This document shows, in pieces, positions 17,258 through 27,489 of a stretch of 44,590 nucleotides of DNA. This stretch comes from Actinomadura roseirufa (GTDB taxonomy: Bacteria > Actinomycetota > Actinomycetes > Streptosporangiales > Streptosporangiaceae): positions 1 through 44,590 of the forward strand of contig NZ_CAACVB010000040.1 of assembly GCF_900659635.1 (NCBI RefSeq), given 5' to 3'. Positions within the stretch are counted from its first letter, which is position 1. Each line of letters starts with the position of its first letter. Position numbers and translations under genes: made by a program. The notes beneath the pieces are model-generated. The model did not search any database. It had not been told where the DNA came from and worked only from the letters and a program-made list of their open reading frames with translations.

Positions 17258-17836
17258 ATGATCAGCGATGCCCCCGCACAGCGTCCGGTGCCGGACGAGT
17301 CGCCGGCCGTGGACGGGGCGCCCGCCGCGCCCGCGGAGCCGCTCCCTGACACCCCCGCGGCACCGGCCCCGGACGGCGGTGGGACGGCCCCGGGTTCGCC
17401 CGTCTTCGTCGACCTGAGCGGCCGGCGGCAGCGCGTGGGCCGCCGCCTCGGGGTGGCCGCCGCGGCGCTCATCGCGGTGTTCCTCGGGGCGCTCGGCATG
17501 GGCGTGGCGACCGGCGCGGACGTCCCGCTGACGGCCTGGCACGACCAGCCCCGCGAGCATCGCACGAGCAAGACGCGGCCGAGGGAGCACGCGCCCGGGC
17601 GGGCGGAGGGCAAGGCCATCAAGCGCGGCGCTCCGAAGCCGGTGCCCGCGGCGCGGCGGCCAGGTGTTCCGGCGGCCACGCCCACCGGAAGGCGCAGGAC
17701 CGCCGCGAACCCGACGTCCCGGTCGACGCCGCACTCCACGAGCAGGCCGACGGCGACGGCGACGCCCACCCCGGCCACGACCCGTCCGGGCAACGCGCAG
17801 ACGACCACGCCCGGCACTTCGAAGAACCCCCGCTGA
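17258..17836 (+). CDS. One-pass membrane protein of exopolysaccharide locus
   Basis: A protein of about 192 residues. Residues 1-50 are acidic/Pro/Ala-rich, then a basic cluster (GRRQRVGRRLG), one transmembrane helix (about 64-84) and a long basic, Thr/Pro/Arg-rich outer segment. No recognised domain. It ends two bases before the start of the deacetylase/glycosyltransferase gene, so the two form an operon and probably act together. It may help polymer secretion or localisation, which is inference only. ATG at 17258 is preferred; a GTG twelve bases upstream is in frame. It is divergent from the ECF sigma gene, with about 127 bases between. Confidence 0.7.
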   Translation: MISDAPAQRPVPDESPAVDGAPAAPAEPLPDTPAAPAPDGGGTAPGSPVFVDLSGRRQRVGRRLGVAAAALIAVFLGALGMGVATGADVPLTAWHDQPREHRTSKTRPREHAPGRAEGKAIKRGAPKPVPAARRPGVPAATPTGRRRTAANPTSRSTPHSTSRPTATATPTPATTRPGNAQTTTPGTSKNPR

Positions 17837-17838
17837 CG

Positions 17839-20052
17839 GTGCGGCGCAGTGAACCGCGCGGCCACTGGGTCCTGCTCCTGCTCGGTGGTCTCGCGCTGAC
17901 CGTGTGCCTGCTGCTGGACGGCTACGCCCACGGCGCGGTCGGTGAGGCGCCGCACGAGGAACCGGCGCACCCGGTGCCCGCGCCGGCCGAGGTGACCTCG
18001 GGCGGTCCGGTGGTGAAGCTGGTGGACGGCACGCCCCACAGCCTCCGCATGCCCGCCCGGACGATCGCGCTGACCTTCGACGACGGCCCCGACCCGGAGT
18101 GGACGCCGCGGCTGCTGGACGTGCTGCGGCGCAAGGGCGCGCACGCGACCTTCTTCACCGTCGGCGCGCGCGTCGCCGAGCATCCGGACCTGACGCGGCG
18201 CATCCTCCGCGAGGGCCACGAGATCGGCTCGCACACGTACACGCACGTGGACATGGCGACGGCTCCGTCCTGGCGGAACAAGCTGGAGCTGGACCTCACG
18301 CAGCGCGCGCTCGCGGGCGCGGCGGGAGTGCACACGAACCTGATGCGGATGCCGTACTCGTCCGGTCCGGACGGCCTGACGGCGCCCGAGTGGGGGGCGG
18401 CGCGGCGGGCGGCGAAGGACGGGTACATCATCGCGCTGACCGACCGGGACACCGAGGACTGGGCGAAGCCGGGCACGGAGAAGATCGTCCAGGCGGCGCT
18501 CGCGGCGCAGCGGCGCGGCGAGGGCGCGGTCGTGATGCTGCACGACGCGGGCGGCGACCGGACCCAGACCCTCGCGGCGGTCGAGCAGATCATCGACCGG
18601 CTCGGCCCGCGCGGCTACCGCTTCACGACGCTGACCCGGGCGCTGGGCCTGCCCGCCGCCGACGTGCCGGTCGCGGGACGGGAACGGGCCGCAGGCTGGA
18701 CGTTCGTGGCCGCGCAGCAGACCGCGGCGGCGCTGACGGGAGCGCTCGGCGGGCTGTTCGGGGTGGCGGGCGTCCTGTACACGGCGCGGCTGTTGCTGCT
18801 GCTGGCGCTCGCGCACGTGCACGTCCGCCGGGTCCGCCGCGACCTGCCCCGGGGCAGGCGGCGGGCGCGGCGGTCCCCGCCGGGCGGCGACGGGCGCGTC
18901 CGCGGGGCGCCGGTGCTGCCGGGCGTCCCCGGGTACGACGAGCTGCCGCCCGACCCGTTCCCGCCCCTGTCGGTGATCGTGCCCGCCTACAACGAGGAGG
19001 CGGGGGTCGCGGCGACGGTCCGGTCGCTGCTCGACACCGACTATCCGGGCGAGATCGAGGTGGTCGTGGTGGACGACGGGTCCGCCGACCGCACCGCCGC
19101 GATCGTCGCCGGGCTCGCGCTGCCCCGCGTCCGGCTGATCCGCAAGGTCAACGGCGGCAAGCCGAGCGCGCTGAACGCGGGGATCGCGGCGGCGTCCGCG
19201 GAGGTCCTGGTGCTGGTGGACGGCGACACCGTGTTCCAGCGCGACACCCTGCGCCACCTCGTCGCGCCGCTGGCCGACCCGCGGGTCGGCGCCGTCAGCG
19301 GCAACACCAAGGTCGCGAACCGCCGCGGCCTCATCGGCCGCTGGCAGCACCTCGAGTACGTGATCGGGTTCAACCTCGACCGCCGCATGTTCGACGTGCT
19401 GCGGTGCATGCCGACCGTCCCGGGCGCCATCGGCGCGTTCCGCCGGTCGGTCCTCGCGCGCGTGGGCGGCGTCCCCGGTGACACGCTCGCCGAGGACACC
19501 GACCTCACCATGGCGATCTGCCGGACGGGCCTGCGCGTGGTGTACGAGGAGAACGCCATCGCGTGGACGGAGGCGCCGTCGTCGCTGCGGCAGCTGTGGC
19601 GGCAGCGCTACCGCTGGTGCTACGGCACGATGCAGGCGATGTGGAAGCACCGCCGGTCGGTCGTGGAGCACGGCGAGTCGGGACGGTTCGGCCGGCGCTG
19701 CCTGACCTACCTGGCGGTGTTCCAGGTGGTGCTGCCGCTCTTCGCGCCCGCCGTCGACCTGTTCGCCCTGTACGGGGTCCTCTTCCTCGACCCGGTCGCG
19801 CCCGTGCTGATGTGGACGGCCTTCGTCGGGGCGCAGACGGCGGCGGGCGGCTACGCGCTGTGGCTGGACGGCGAGCGGCTGCGCCCGCTGTGGGCCCTGC
19901 CGCTCCAGCAGGTCGTCTACCGGCAGCTGATGTACCTGGTCGTCGTGCAGTCGGCGGTCACCGCGCTGCTCGGCGCCCGGCTGGGCTGGCACACGATCCG
20001 GCGCACGGGCACGTTCGCGGACGCGCCGGGCGTCCAGCCGACCTCGAAGTGA
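17839..20052 (+). CDS. Fused polysaccharide deacetylase / family 2 glycosyltransferase
   Basis: A 737-residue membrane enzyme. After a signal-anchor helix (about 9-30) comes a NodB/CE4 deacetylase domain with metal motif LTFDDGPDP (77-85), SHTYTH (131-136), RMPYSSG and a late MLHD. A transmembrane segment (about 290-325) follows, then a processive GT2 domain with VPAYNEEAG (about 381), VVDDGSADR (about 411), VDGDT (about 460), EDTDL (about 552) and the polymerase signature QRYRW (about 590), then three or more C-terminal helices. Such fusions make and N-deacetylate a beta-linked amino-sugar polymer, as in PgaB plus PgaC combined. The GTG start at 17839 follows the upstream stop directly. A strong hairpin lies just downstream. 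Confidence 0.92.
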   Translation: MRRSEPRGHWVLLLLGGLALTVCLLLDGYAHGAVGEAPHEEPAHPVPAPAEVTSGGPVVKLVDGTPHSLRMPARTIALTFDDGPDPEWTPRLLDVLRRKGAHATFFTVGARVAEHPDLTRRILREGHEIGSHTYTHVDMATAPSWRNKLELDLTQRALAGAAGVHTNLMRMPYSSGPDGLTAPEWGAARRAAKDGYIIALTDRDTEDWAKPGTEKIVQAALAAQRRGEGAVVMLHDAGGDRTQTLAAVEQIIDRLGPRGYRFTTLTRALGLPAADVPVAGRERAAGWTFVAAQQTAAALTGALGGLFGVAGVLYTARLLLLLALAHVHVRRVRRDLPRGRRRARRSPPGGDGRVRGAPVLPGVPGYDELPPDPFPPLSVIVPAYNEEAGVAATVRSLLDTDYPGEIEVVVVDDGSADRTAAIVAGLALPRVRLIRKVNGGKPSALNAGIAAASAEVLVLVDGDTVFQRDTLRHLVAPLADPRVGAVSGNTKVANRRGLIGRWQHLEYVIGFNLDRRMFDVLRCMPTVPGAIGAFRRSVLARVGGVPGDTLAEDTDLTMAICRTGLRVVYEENAIAWTEAPSSLRQLWRQRYRWCYGTMQAMWKHRRSVVEHGESGRFGRRCLTYLAVFQVVLPLFAPAVDLFALYGVLFLDPVAPVLMWTAFVGAQTAAGGYALWLDGERLRPLWALPLQQVVYRQLMYLVVVQSAVTALLGARLGWHTIRRTGTFADAPGVQPTSK

Positions 20053-20053
20053 T

Positions 20054-20086
20054 CCCGGCCCCCGCCGAGACGGACGCGGGGCCGGG
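20054..20086 (+). terminator. Terminator hairpin after glycosyltransferase gene
   Basis: CCCGGCCCC-GC (20054-20065, one bulged C) pairs with GCGGGGCCGGG (20076-20086) around a ten-base loop. Begins two bases after the stop codon. Confidence 0.65.
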
Positions 20087-20230
20087 AACAAACCCGCGGG
20101 GCACGTTGGTTCAACAGGGTAAGCCGGTGTGCCTGGTGTCCCCGGGCCTCACCTTTCGCCTTCACGGAATACCGTCCGGCTGGAGCCGTGTTGTGCCATA
20201 CGCCGAGAGGCGACCCGCGCACCGGCCCAT

Positions 20231-20265
20231 GGGCCTCACCGGGCCGTCACGGTCCGGTGAGGCCC
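20231..20265 (+). promoter_or_regulatory. Perfect 12-bp stem hairpin in tenA leader
   Basis: GGGCCTCACCGG (20231-20242) and its complement (20254-20265) flank an 11-base loop, 29 bases before the tenA start. It may be an attenuator or terminator. It lacks the conserved TPP-aptamer boxes, so it is not a THI-box. Confidence 0.5.
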
Positions 20266-20294
20266 GTCTCGTCCCTGATGGGAGACTTGCGGGC

Positions 20295-20903
20295 ATGAGT
20301 CTCGCGGCCCATCTGGAGAAACTCGGCCTGCCGCTGGTCGAGGAGCAGCTCGACCATCCGACCGTCCGGGGCATCGCCCGCGGTGACCTCGGCGAGGCGG
20401 TGTTCCGCTCCTGGCTGGAGCAGGACTACCTGTTCCTCCTCGACTACGTGCGCGTCTTCTCCCGGCTGGCCTGGCAGGCGCCCGCCGCGCACCTGGGCGA
20501 CCTCGTCGACCTCGCGCACGCCACCTACCACGACGAGCTGGAGCTGCACCGCTCGCTGTCCGCCGGGTTCGGCGCCGACCTGGACGGCGCCCGGAAGGGG
20601 CCCGCCTGCGCCGCCTACACCGCCTTCCTGCTGGACGGCGCCGCGTCCTACGCCGATGGCCTCGCCGCGCTCTACCCCTGCATGTGGGGCTACTCCACGC
20701 TCGGCGCCCGCCTGGCCGCCGACCCGCCCGCCGAGCCCCGCTACCGCCGCTGGGTCGACACCTACGCCGACCCCGGCTTCGCGGCGCTCACCCGCCGCGT
20801 CGCGCAGATGATCGACGAGGCGGGCGGGGACCCCGGCCGCGCCGAGGCCCTGTTCCTGGAGGGCATGCGCCACGAGATCGCCTTCTGGGACGTCCCACGC
20901 TGA
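20295..20903 (+). CDS. tenA: TenA-family thiaminase II / aminopyrimidine salvage enzyme
   Basis: A 202-residue all-helical TenA. It hydrolyses aminopyrimidines from degraded thiamine to HMP in the cytoplasm. Visible signatures are the WLEQDY segment (Asp and Tyr near residue 43), YPCMWGYSTLG (active-site Cys, about 133) and the late MRHEIAFWD with the catalytic Glu (about 196), so it belongs to the TenA_C (cysteine) class. ATG at 20295 follows GGGAGACTTGCGGGC. Convergent with the OYE-family gene, four bases apart. It fits functionally with the CytX HMP permease elsewhere in the window. Confidence 0.92.
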   Translation: MSLAAHLEKLGLPLVEEQLDHPTVRGIARGDLGEAVFRSWLEQDYLFLLDYVRVFSRLAWQAPAAHLGDLVDLAHATYHDELELHRSLSAGFGADLDGARKGPACAAYTAFLLDGAASYADGLAALYPCMWGYSTLGARLAADPPAEPRYRRWVDTYADPGFAALTRRVAQMIDEAGGDPGRAEALFLEGMRHEIAFWDVPR

Positions 20904-20907
20904 CGGG

Positions 20908-21990
20908 TCAGCGCCGGACGGCCAGGGCCGGGTAGTCGGTGTAGCCCTCGGCGCCCCCGCCGTGGACGAGGGCCGGGTCGTGCTCGGCCAGCGGCGCGTC
21001 CGCGGCGAACCGCGCGGGCAGGTCGGGGTTGGCGATGAACAGCCGGCCGAAGGAGAACAGGTCGGCGAGGCCCGCCGAGAGCGCCTCCTCGGCGGCGGCC
21101 CGTCCGGTGGGCCGCGGGCCGTTGAAGTTGGCGACGAGGGTGCCCTCCCAGCGGGGCCGCAGGTCGGCGAGGGCGCGGTAGCGGCCACGCTCGATGACGT
21201 GCAGGTAGGCGAGCCCGAGCGGCTCGACCGCCGCGACGAGCGCGCGGTAGGTGCCCTGCGGGTCCTCCTCGACCAGCTCGTTCTCGGGGTTGTCGGGAGA
21301 GATCCGCAGGCCGACGCGGCCGGGGCCGACCTCGGCGGCGACCGCCTCGACCACCTCCACCGCGAACCGCAGCCGCCCGGCGAGCGAGCCGCCGTACCCG
21401 TCGGTGCGGCGGTTGGTGTTCTCGGCGAGGAACTGGTGGATCAGGTAGCCGTTCGCTCCGTGCACCTCCACCCCGTCGAAGCCGGCGCGGATCGCGTTGC
21501 GCGCCTCGGCGGCCAGGTCCGCGACCGTCGTCTCGATCTCGGCGGCGGTCAGCGCGCGCGGCGTGACGTGCTCGGCGCAGCCCTCGGCGGTCCAGATCTG
21601 CTCGGAGACGATCCGCACCGGGGACGGCGCGACGGGCGTGACGCCGCCGTCCAGGATGAGCGGATGCGTCATCCGTCCCACGTGCCAGAGCTGGGCGAAG
21701 ATCCGCCCGCCGGCGGCGTGGACGGCGCCGGTGACCTCCCGCCACCCCGCGACCTGCGCGTCGGTGGCCAGCCCGGGGACGCCGGGGCCGCCCTTGGCGA
21801 TCGGGCTCGGCCAGATCCCCTCGGTCACGATGAGCCCGGCCGTCGCGCGCTGGGCGTAGTAGTCCTTCGTCAGCGGGGACGGGACGCCGGTGGCGTCGTC
21901 CGCCCTCTCGCGCGTCATCGGCGCCATGACGATCCGGTTGGGCAGGGTGAGGTGCGGGCCTTCGTAGGGGCGCAGGAGGGGGCTGTCCAT
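20908..21990 (-). CDS. Old yellow enzyme family alkene reductase (NADH:flavin oxidoreductase)
   Basis: A 360-residue TIM-barrel flavoprotein that reduces activated C=C bonds with FMN and NAD(P)H. Family features: N-terminal LPNRIVMAPMTRERA, the QLWHVGR strand, VEVHGANGYLIHQFL with the substrate-binding His/Asn pair (about 180/183), NRRTDGYGGS, and a C-terminal FSFGRLFIANPDLP. Length is standard. ATG at 21990. The Rid-family gene lies 30 bases upstream on the same strand, so the two are likely co-transcribed from the promoter that carries the MarR-type operators. MarR control of an OYE-family enzyme is a common pattern for electrophile or quinone response. Confidence 0.93.
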   Translation of the reverse strand: MDSPLLRPYEGPHLTLPNRIVMAPMTRERADDATGVPSPLTKDYYAQRATAGLIVTEGIWPSPIAKGGPGVPGLATDAQVAGWREVTGAVHAAGGRIFAQLWHVGRMTHPLILDGGVTPVAPSPVRIVSEQIWTAEGCAEHVTPRALTAAEIETTVADLAAEARNAIRAGFDGVEVHGANGYLIHQFLAENTNRRTDGYGGSLAGRLRFAVEVVEAVAAEVGPGRVGLRISPDNPENELVEEDPQGTYRALVAAVEPLGLAYLHVIERGRYRALADLRPRWEGTLVANFNGPRPTGRAAAEEALSAGLADLFSFGRLFIANPDLPARFAADAPLAEHDPALVHGGGAEGYTDYPALAVRR

Positions 21991-22020
21991 GATCGTGGCC
22001 TTTCGTCGGTCGGACGGGGG

Positions 22021-22413
22021 TCAGCGGGCGAGGGCGATGGCCTCGACCTCGATCCGCCAGTCGGGTTGGGCGAGGGAGGAGACCTCAAGGAGGGTGTCGG
22101 CGGGGTAGGGCTCGCTGAGGAACTCCTCGCGCAGCCGGATGACGTCGTCGAGGTCCGCCGCCATGTCCCGGACGAAGATGCCGATCTTGACGATGTCGCC
22201 GAGGCCCAGGCCCGCCTCGGCCAGCACCCGTTCCACGTTGCGGAACGCCTGCCGTCCCTGTTCGAGGAAGCCGCCCTCGACCGTGCGGCCCTGCTCGTCG
22301 AAGCCCGCCTGCCCGGACACGTAGACGAATCCACCGGCCCTGATGGCCTGGGAGATGCGGTACGGCTCGTACCAGTCGGGGGTGGTGGCGATGCGCTCGA
22401 TCTCGGTTCCCAT
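22021..22413 (-). CDS. Rid-family protein (lacks RidA catalytic Arg)
   Basis: A 130-residue YjgF/YER057c/UK114 fold protein: ISQAIRAGGFVYVSGQAGFDEQG, a central FRNVERVLAEAGLGLGDIVKIGIFVRD and a C-terminal IEVEAIA. RidA proper deaminates reactive enamine/imines and needs an Arg in the PxR(S/T) position. Here that place reads PADT, with Asp instead, so it belongs to a non-deaminase Rid subgroup of uncertain function. Start ATG 22413. First gene of a probable two-gene unit with the OYE-family reductase, divergent from marR. Confidence 0.88.
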   Translation of the reverse strand: MGTEIERIATTPDWYEPYRISQAIRAGGFVYVSGQAGFDEQGRTVEGGFLEQGRQAFRNVERVLAEAGLGLGDIVKIGIFVRDMAADLDDVIRLREEFLSEPYPADTLLEVSSLAQPDWRIEVEAIALAR

Positions 22414-22428
22414 GACGTCCTCCAGAAA

Positions 22429-22487
22429 TTTGCATGTACCTGCATGAGTTGCATGTACATGCAGATATTGGCACTGCATGTAGAGTG
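22429..22487. promoter_or_regulatory. Tandem MarR operators in the rid/marR divergent promoter
   Basis: TGCATGTACATGCA at 22450-22463 is a perfect 14-bp palindrome. TGCATGTACCTGCA at 22431-22444 matches it at 13 of 14 positions, 19 bp upstream centre to centre. A half-site TGCATGTAG lies at 22475-22483. All fall in the 101-bp gap between the divergent genes, so the MarR protein probably represses both itself and the rid/OYE unit. Confidence 0.85.
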
Positions 22488-22514
22488 CTGTCAACGGGAA
22501 GCCGAGGTGGCGGG

Positions 22515-23009
22515 ATGATCCCTGTCGTGAAGGACGCGTCCGTCGAGGACGCCGAGACCGCTGAACAAGCGGCGGTCGCTGTGAACCCCCGGGCGGTTCC
22601 GGACGCCAGGGTCTGGGACGGCGTCGTGACCCTGCACGGCCGCGTCGAGCACCGCCTGTCGAAGGCGCTGCAACGGCGGCACGGCATCGGGCTCTCGGAG
22701 TTCCGCGCACTGTGCCGGCTCACCCGCGCCGACGAGGGCGAGCTGCGCATGCAGGAGCTCGCCGACCTCATAGGGCTCAACCAGAGCTCGGTCAGCCGCC
22801 TCGTCGCCCGCCTGGAGAACGCCGGGTTCACCCACCGCGACATGTGCCCGCGGGACCGCCGCGGCGTCTACACGGTGATCACCGAGGAGGGCCGCGACCT
22901 CGTGGCCGAGGCCACCCCCACCTACCGGGAGACGCTCGCCGAGTCCCTCGACGAGGCCGCGGCCGATCCGTCCCTGGCCTCCCTGGTCGCGACCCTGCGC
23001 GACGCCTGA
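22515..23009 (+). CDS. MarR-family transcriptional regulator
   Basis: A 164-residue winged-helix regulator. The first 30 residues are an acidic N-terminal extension; the MarR core has LSEFRALCRLTRADEGELRMQELADLIGLNQSSVSRLVARLENAGF (HTH about 85-115) and the wing with DRRGVYTVIT. ATG at 22515 follows GAGGTGG. It lies beside three operator motifs and faces the rid/OYE genes. One Cys before the HTH (ALCRL) and one in DMCPRDRR could sense thiol-reactive compounds, consistent with control of an OYE-family reductase, but this is inference. Confidence 0.92.
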   Translation: MIPVVKDASVEDAETAEQAAVAVNPRAVPDARVWDGVVTLHGRVEHRLSKALQRRHGIGLSEFRALCRLTRADEGELRMQELADLIGLNQSSVSRLVARLENAGFTHRDMCPRDRRGVYTVITEEGRDLVAEATPTYRETLAESLDEAAADPSLASLVATLRDA

Positions 23010-23031
23010 TCGGCCCCGCGCCCGCCCGGCC

Positions 23032-23733
23032 TCAGGTGGCGGGGGCTCCTCCCGCGGCGCAGGGGGACGCCGTCGTCCCCGGCCGGGTGTCGGCGATGGC
23101 CTTGGCGACGGCGTGGGCCGTCCACGCGACGGTGGTGGCGGCGATGTCGCCGACGCGCCGGTCCAGGTCGGGGTGCTCGGGGTAGAGCGCGCGGGCGAGG
23201 CCGCAGGCGTGCGCGACGACCAGCAGCGCCGCCGTCCGGGCGGCGAACGCTACGGCGGGCGCCTCGGCCGGCGCTTCGATGGGCGCACGGCCCGCCAGCG
23301 TCGCGTCGAGGCGGGCCAGGATCACGCGGCGCGGCGCCGGGTTCAGCTCCGGGTGGCTGCTGGAGCGCAGCACCCCGAGGATCCGCTGCTCCTCCTCCGC
23401 CAGGATGCCGAGCCCGATCAGCCCGTTGCGCAGCCGGACCCGCAGGTCGGCGCCGCTCAGCCGGACGACCGCGAAGGCCGCGGGCACGCCCGGAACCGCG
23501 TCGATCATCGCCAGCGCGCCGTCCAGCTCGGGATCGCGCGGCGGCGCCGGGACCGGGACCGGGCCGGGCGCGGCGGCCCGCACCCGGCCGCCGTCGACCA
23601 CGATCCGGCCGGCCAGGGCCAGGTCCGCCAGGATCGCGCCGGCGAGGGCGAGATCGAGCCGCCCGGCCCCGATGACCGGACGCCCGCCGACCGGATGAAT
23701 GGCCAGCAGGAGAAGCTCCTCGGCGATCCTCAT
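23032..23733 (-). CDS. GPP34 (GOLPH3/Vps74-like) family protein
   Basis: A 233-residue, mostly helical protein opening with MRIAEELLLLAIHP, the typical start of bacterial GPP34 proteins related to the Golgi phosphoprotein GOLPH3. The region LAGAILADLALAGRIVVDGGRV and the central GLIGLGILAEEEQRILGV fit the family, which is common in multicopy in actinomycetes with no settled function (lipid or membrane surface association is suspected from the eukaryotic relatives). The end is convergent with marR, 22 bases apart. No partner is apparent. Confidence 0.85.
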   Translation of the reverse strand: MRIAEELLLLAIHPVGGRPVIGAGRLDLALAGAILADLALAGRIVVDGGRVRAAAPGPVPVPAPPRDPELDGALAMIDAVPGVPAAFAVVRLSGADLRVRLRNGLIGLGILAEEEQRILGVLRSSSHPELNPAPRRVILARLDATLAGRAPIEAPAEAPAVAFAARTAALLVVAHACGLARALYPEHPDLDRRVGDIAATTVAWTAHAVAKAIADTRPGTTASPCAAGGAPAT

Positions 23734-23812
23734 CGTGGTCGTGCTCCCTTCGCCCTCACCCCCGTGTGACGATGCTGGTTCGCCCCAGGTTGCCAGAAAG
23801 GCATGGAAACGT

Positions 23813-23849
23813 TCACGCGCGGCCCCCCTTTTTCGAGGACCGCGCGTGA
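23813..23849 (-). terminator. Terminator hairpin of copper operon
   Basis: TCACGCGCGG (23813-23822) and CCGCGCGTGA (23840-23849) form a perfect 10-bp stem 15 bases past the copA stop on the minus strand. Confidence 0.65.
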
Positions 23850-23863
23850 TCGGGCGAAGACCG

Positions 23864-26191
<2,328 letters not shown>

Positions 26192-26223
26192 CGCTCCTCC
26201 TCCGCCTGGCTCGTTCCGGGATG

Positions 26224-27153
26224 TCAGTGGGTGTGGGTGTGGCCGTCCCCCGGCGTCTCCACGGGCACGCCCGAAGCCCCGGCGTACACGGTGAACTCGG
26301 CCGTCCTGACCTTCCCCTCGTGCTGGAAGTCCAGGTAGAGACGGTAGGCGCCGCCACTCGGCGCCTCGGCGTAGAACGTGATCTCCGGACCCGGCCTGGT
26401 CTTGCCGTCGCCGGGGTCCCCGTCCGGGTGGACGTGCAGGTAGGCCATGTCACCGCTGCGCAGCGCCACCAGGTGGCCGTACGCCTCCAGGTACACCTCC
26501 AGGTCCCGCACCGGTTGACCGCCCTTGCTCACGGTGAGCGTGAGCTTGGACGTCTTCCCGGGCGCGAGCCCGCCCGCCAGCGTCACCTCGTAGCCGTCGA
26601 CGAACGCGGCCTGCTCGGGCTGGGGCAGCGGCTCGGGCTGGAACTCCCCGGGGGCGATGATGTCGGTGCCCAGCGTGAGCTGTTCCTTGGCGCCGACGGG
26701 CTGGATGTCGGTGAAGAACCGGTAGGCCCCCGGCTTGGGCAGCACCAGCGCGATCGCCCACACGCCCCCGCCGAGCTGTTCGGGGTGGAGGTGCTGGAAC
26801 CCCGACAGGTCACGGCGCGCGATGATGAGGTGCAGCCGCTTGCCGTGCAGCGGCTTGAACCGGGTGACGGGCTTGCCGTCCGGCCCCTTGATGGTGAATC
26901 GGAAGTCGGTCAGCTCGCCGGGCTTGACCGTCGTCTGCAGGGGGCTCAGCGTGTAGCCGTTCTGCGAGACCTGGAGGCCCCCGGGGATCGCCGCGCCGGT
27001 GTGCGCGTGCCCGCTCCCGCCTCCGTGCCCGCCGTGCCCGCCCGTGTCGGCCTCGGCGCCGACCGGTCCGACGATCTTGCCGATCCCGATCGCGCCCCCG
27101 AAGGCGACGGCCAGGCCCAGCGTGTAGACCCCCAGCTTTGCCGCGGTGTTCAT
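26224..27153 (-). CDS. Exported His-rich copper-associated protein
   Basis: A 309-residue protein with an N-terminal membrane anchor (about 5-28) and then a His/Gly stretch ([16 protein letters not shown]). The body has two beta-rich modules with [12 protein letters not shown] and [15 protein letters not shown], and the last residues are DGHTHTH. The His clusters suggest metal binding outside the membrane. Proteins of this type lie next to copA/copZ in actinomycetes. I infer a periplasmic-side copper-binding or hand-over role, not proven. ATG at 27153. It sits between copZ (33 bases upstream) and copA (32 bases downstream). Confidence 0.82.
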   Translation of the reverse strand: MNTAAKLGVYTLGLAVAFGGAIGIGKIVGPVGAEADTGGHGGHGGGSGHAHTGAAIPGGLQVSQNGYTLSPLQTTVKPGELTDFRFTIKGPDGKPVTRFKPLHGKRLHLIIARRDLSGFQHLHPEQLGGGVWAIALVLPKPGAYRFFTDIQPVGAKEQLTLGTDIIAPGEFQPEPLPQPEQAAFVDGYEVTLAGGLAPGKTSKLTLTVSKGGQPVRDLEVYLEAYGHLVALRSGDMAYLHVHPDGDPGDGKTRPGPEITFYAEAPSGGAYRLYLDFQHEGKVRTAEFTVYAGASGVPVETPGDGHTHTH

Positions 27154-27186
27154 CGTCTTTCACTCCCCGTCGTCCGCGCCCCGGTG

Positions 27187-27393
27187 TCAGGGCTTGAGTT
27201 CGTACCCGGCCTCCTCGACGGCGTCCTTGATCAGGGCGACGTCGACGGGGCTCTCACTGGTGACGGTCACGAGACCGGAGTCGAGCTGGACGTCCACTGC
27301 GGTGACGCCCGCGACCTGCTCGACCTCCTCCGTGACCGCGTTCACGCAGTGGCCGCAGGTCATTCCGGTGACGGTGTAGGTGGCGGTGCTCAT
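27187..27393 (-). CDS. copZ: Copper chaperone CopZ
   Basis: A 68-residue single heavy-metal-associated domain with the Cu(I) site GMTCGHC (about 10-16) in a ferredoxin-like fold. It shuttles Cu(I) to CopA. A strong GAGGAGGACGAG site precedes the ATG at 27393. First gene of the copper operon, directly behind a TACCC-N5-GGGTA palindrome. The residue after the CxxC helix and the C-terminal AGYELKP are family-typical. Confidence 0.93.
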   Translation of the reverse strand: MSTATYTVTGMTCGHCVNAVTEEVEQVAGVTAVDVQLDSGLVTVTSESPVDVALIKDAVEEAGYELKP

Positions 27394-27404
27394 CTCGTCC
27401 TCCT

Positions 27405-27425
27405 CGAATTTACCCTGGGGGGGTA
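27405..27425 (-). promoter_or_regulatory. CsoR-like operator and -10 of copper operon
   Basis: TACCC-TGGGG-GGGTA (27411-27425) is a G/C-tract palindrome flanked by TA, the general form of actinobacterial CsoR boxes. On the minus strand it abuts TAAATT (27410-27405), a good -10, 11 bases before the copZ start. Binding would block the promoter. No csoR gene is in the window. Confidence 0.65.
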
Positions 27426-27462
27426 TCCCGACGCCCTCATGCTGCCATAACCCGGCAGTCTG

Positions 27463-27489
27463 AACAACCCCTAGGGGGTAGGGGTTGTT
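27463..27489. promoter_or_regulatory. Palindrome AACAACCCCT/AGGGGTTGTT upstream of copper operon
   Basis: A perfect 10-bp inverted repeat with a 7-base loop (AGGGGGT), 70 bases upstream of copZ. It contains CCCCTAGGGGG, similar to the CsoR-like box, so it may be a second operator. It could instead be a two-way terminator, being followed by T bases on the plus strand. Confidence 0.45.

Noticed and set aside
17131..20091. Very long minus-strand open frame running upstream of the ECF sigma
   Set aside because: It is antisense to the well-supported deacetylase/glycosyltransferase gene and reads as GC-codon shadow (Arg/His/Val-rich) before the sigma start.
20087..20294. TPP riboswitch upstream of tenA
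   Set aside because: The conserved CTGAGA and ACCTGA-GGATAATGCC boxes are absent; only a simple hairpin is present.
20962..22518. Long plus-strand open frame opposite the OYE and Rid genes
   Set aside because: Shadow of two strongly supported genes; no ribosome-binding site.
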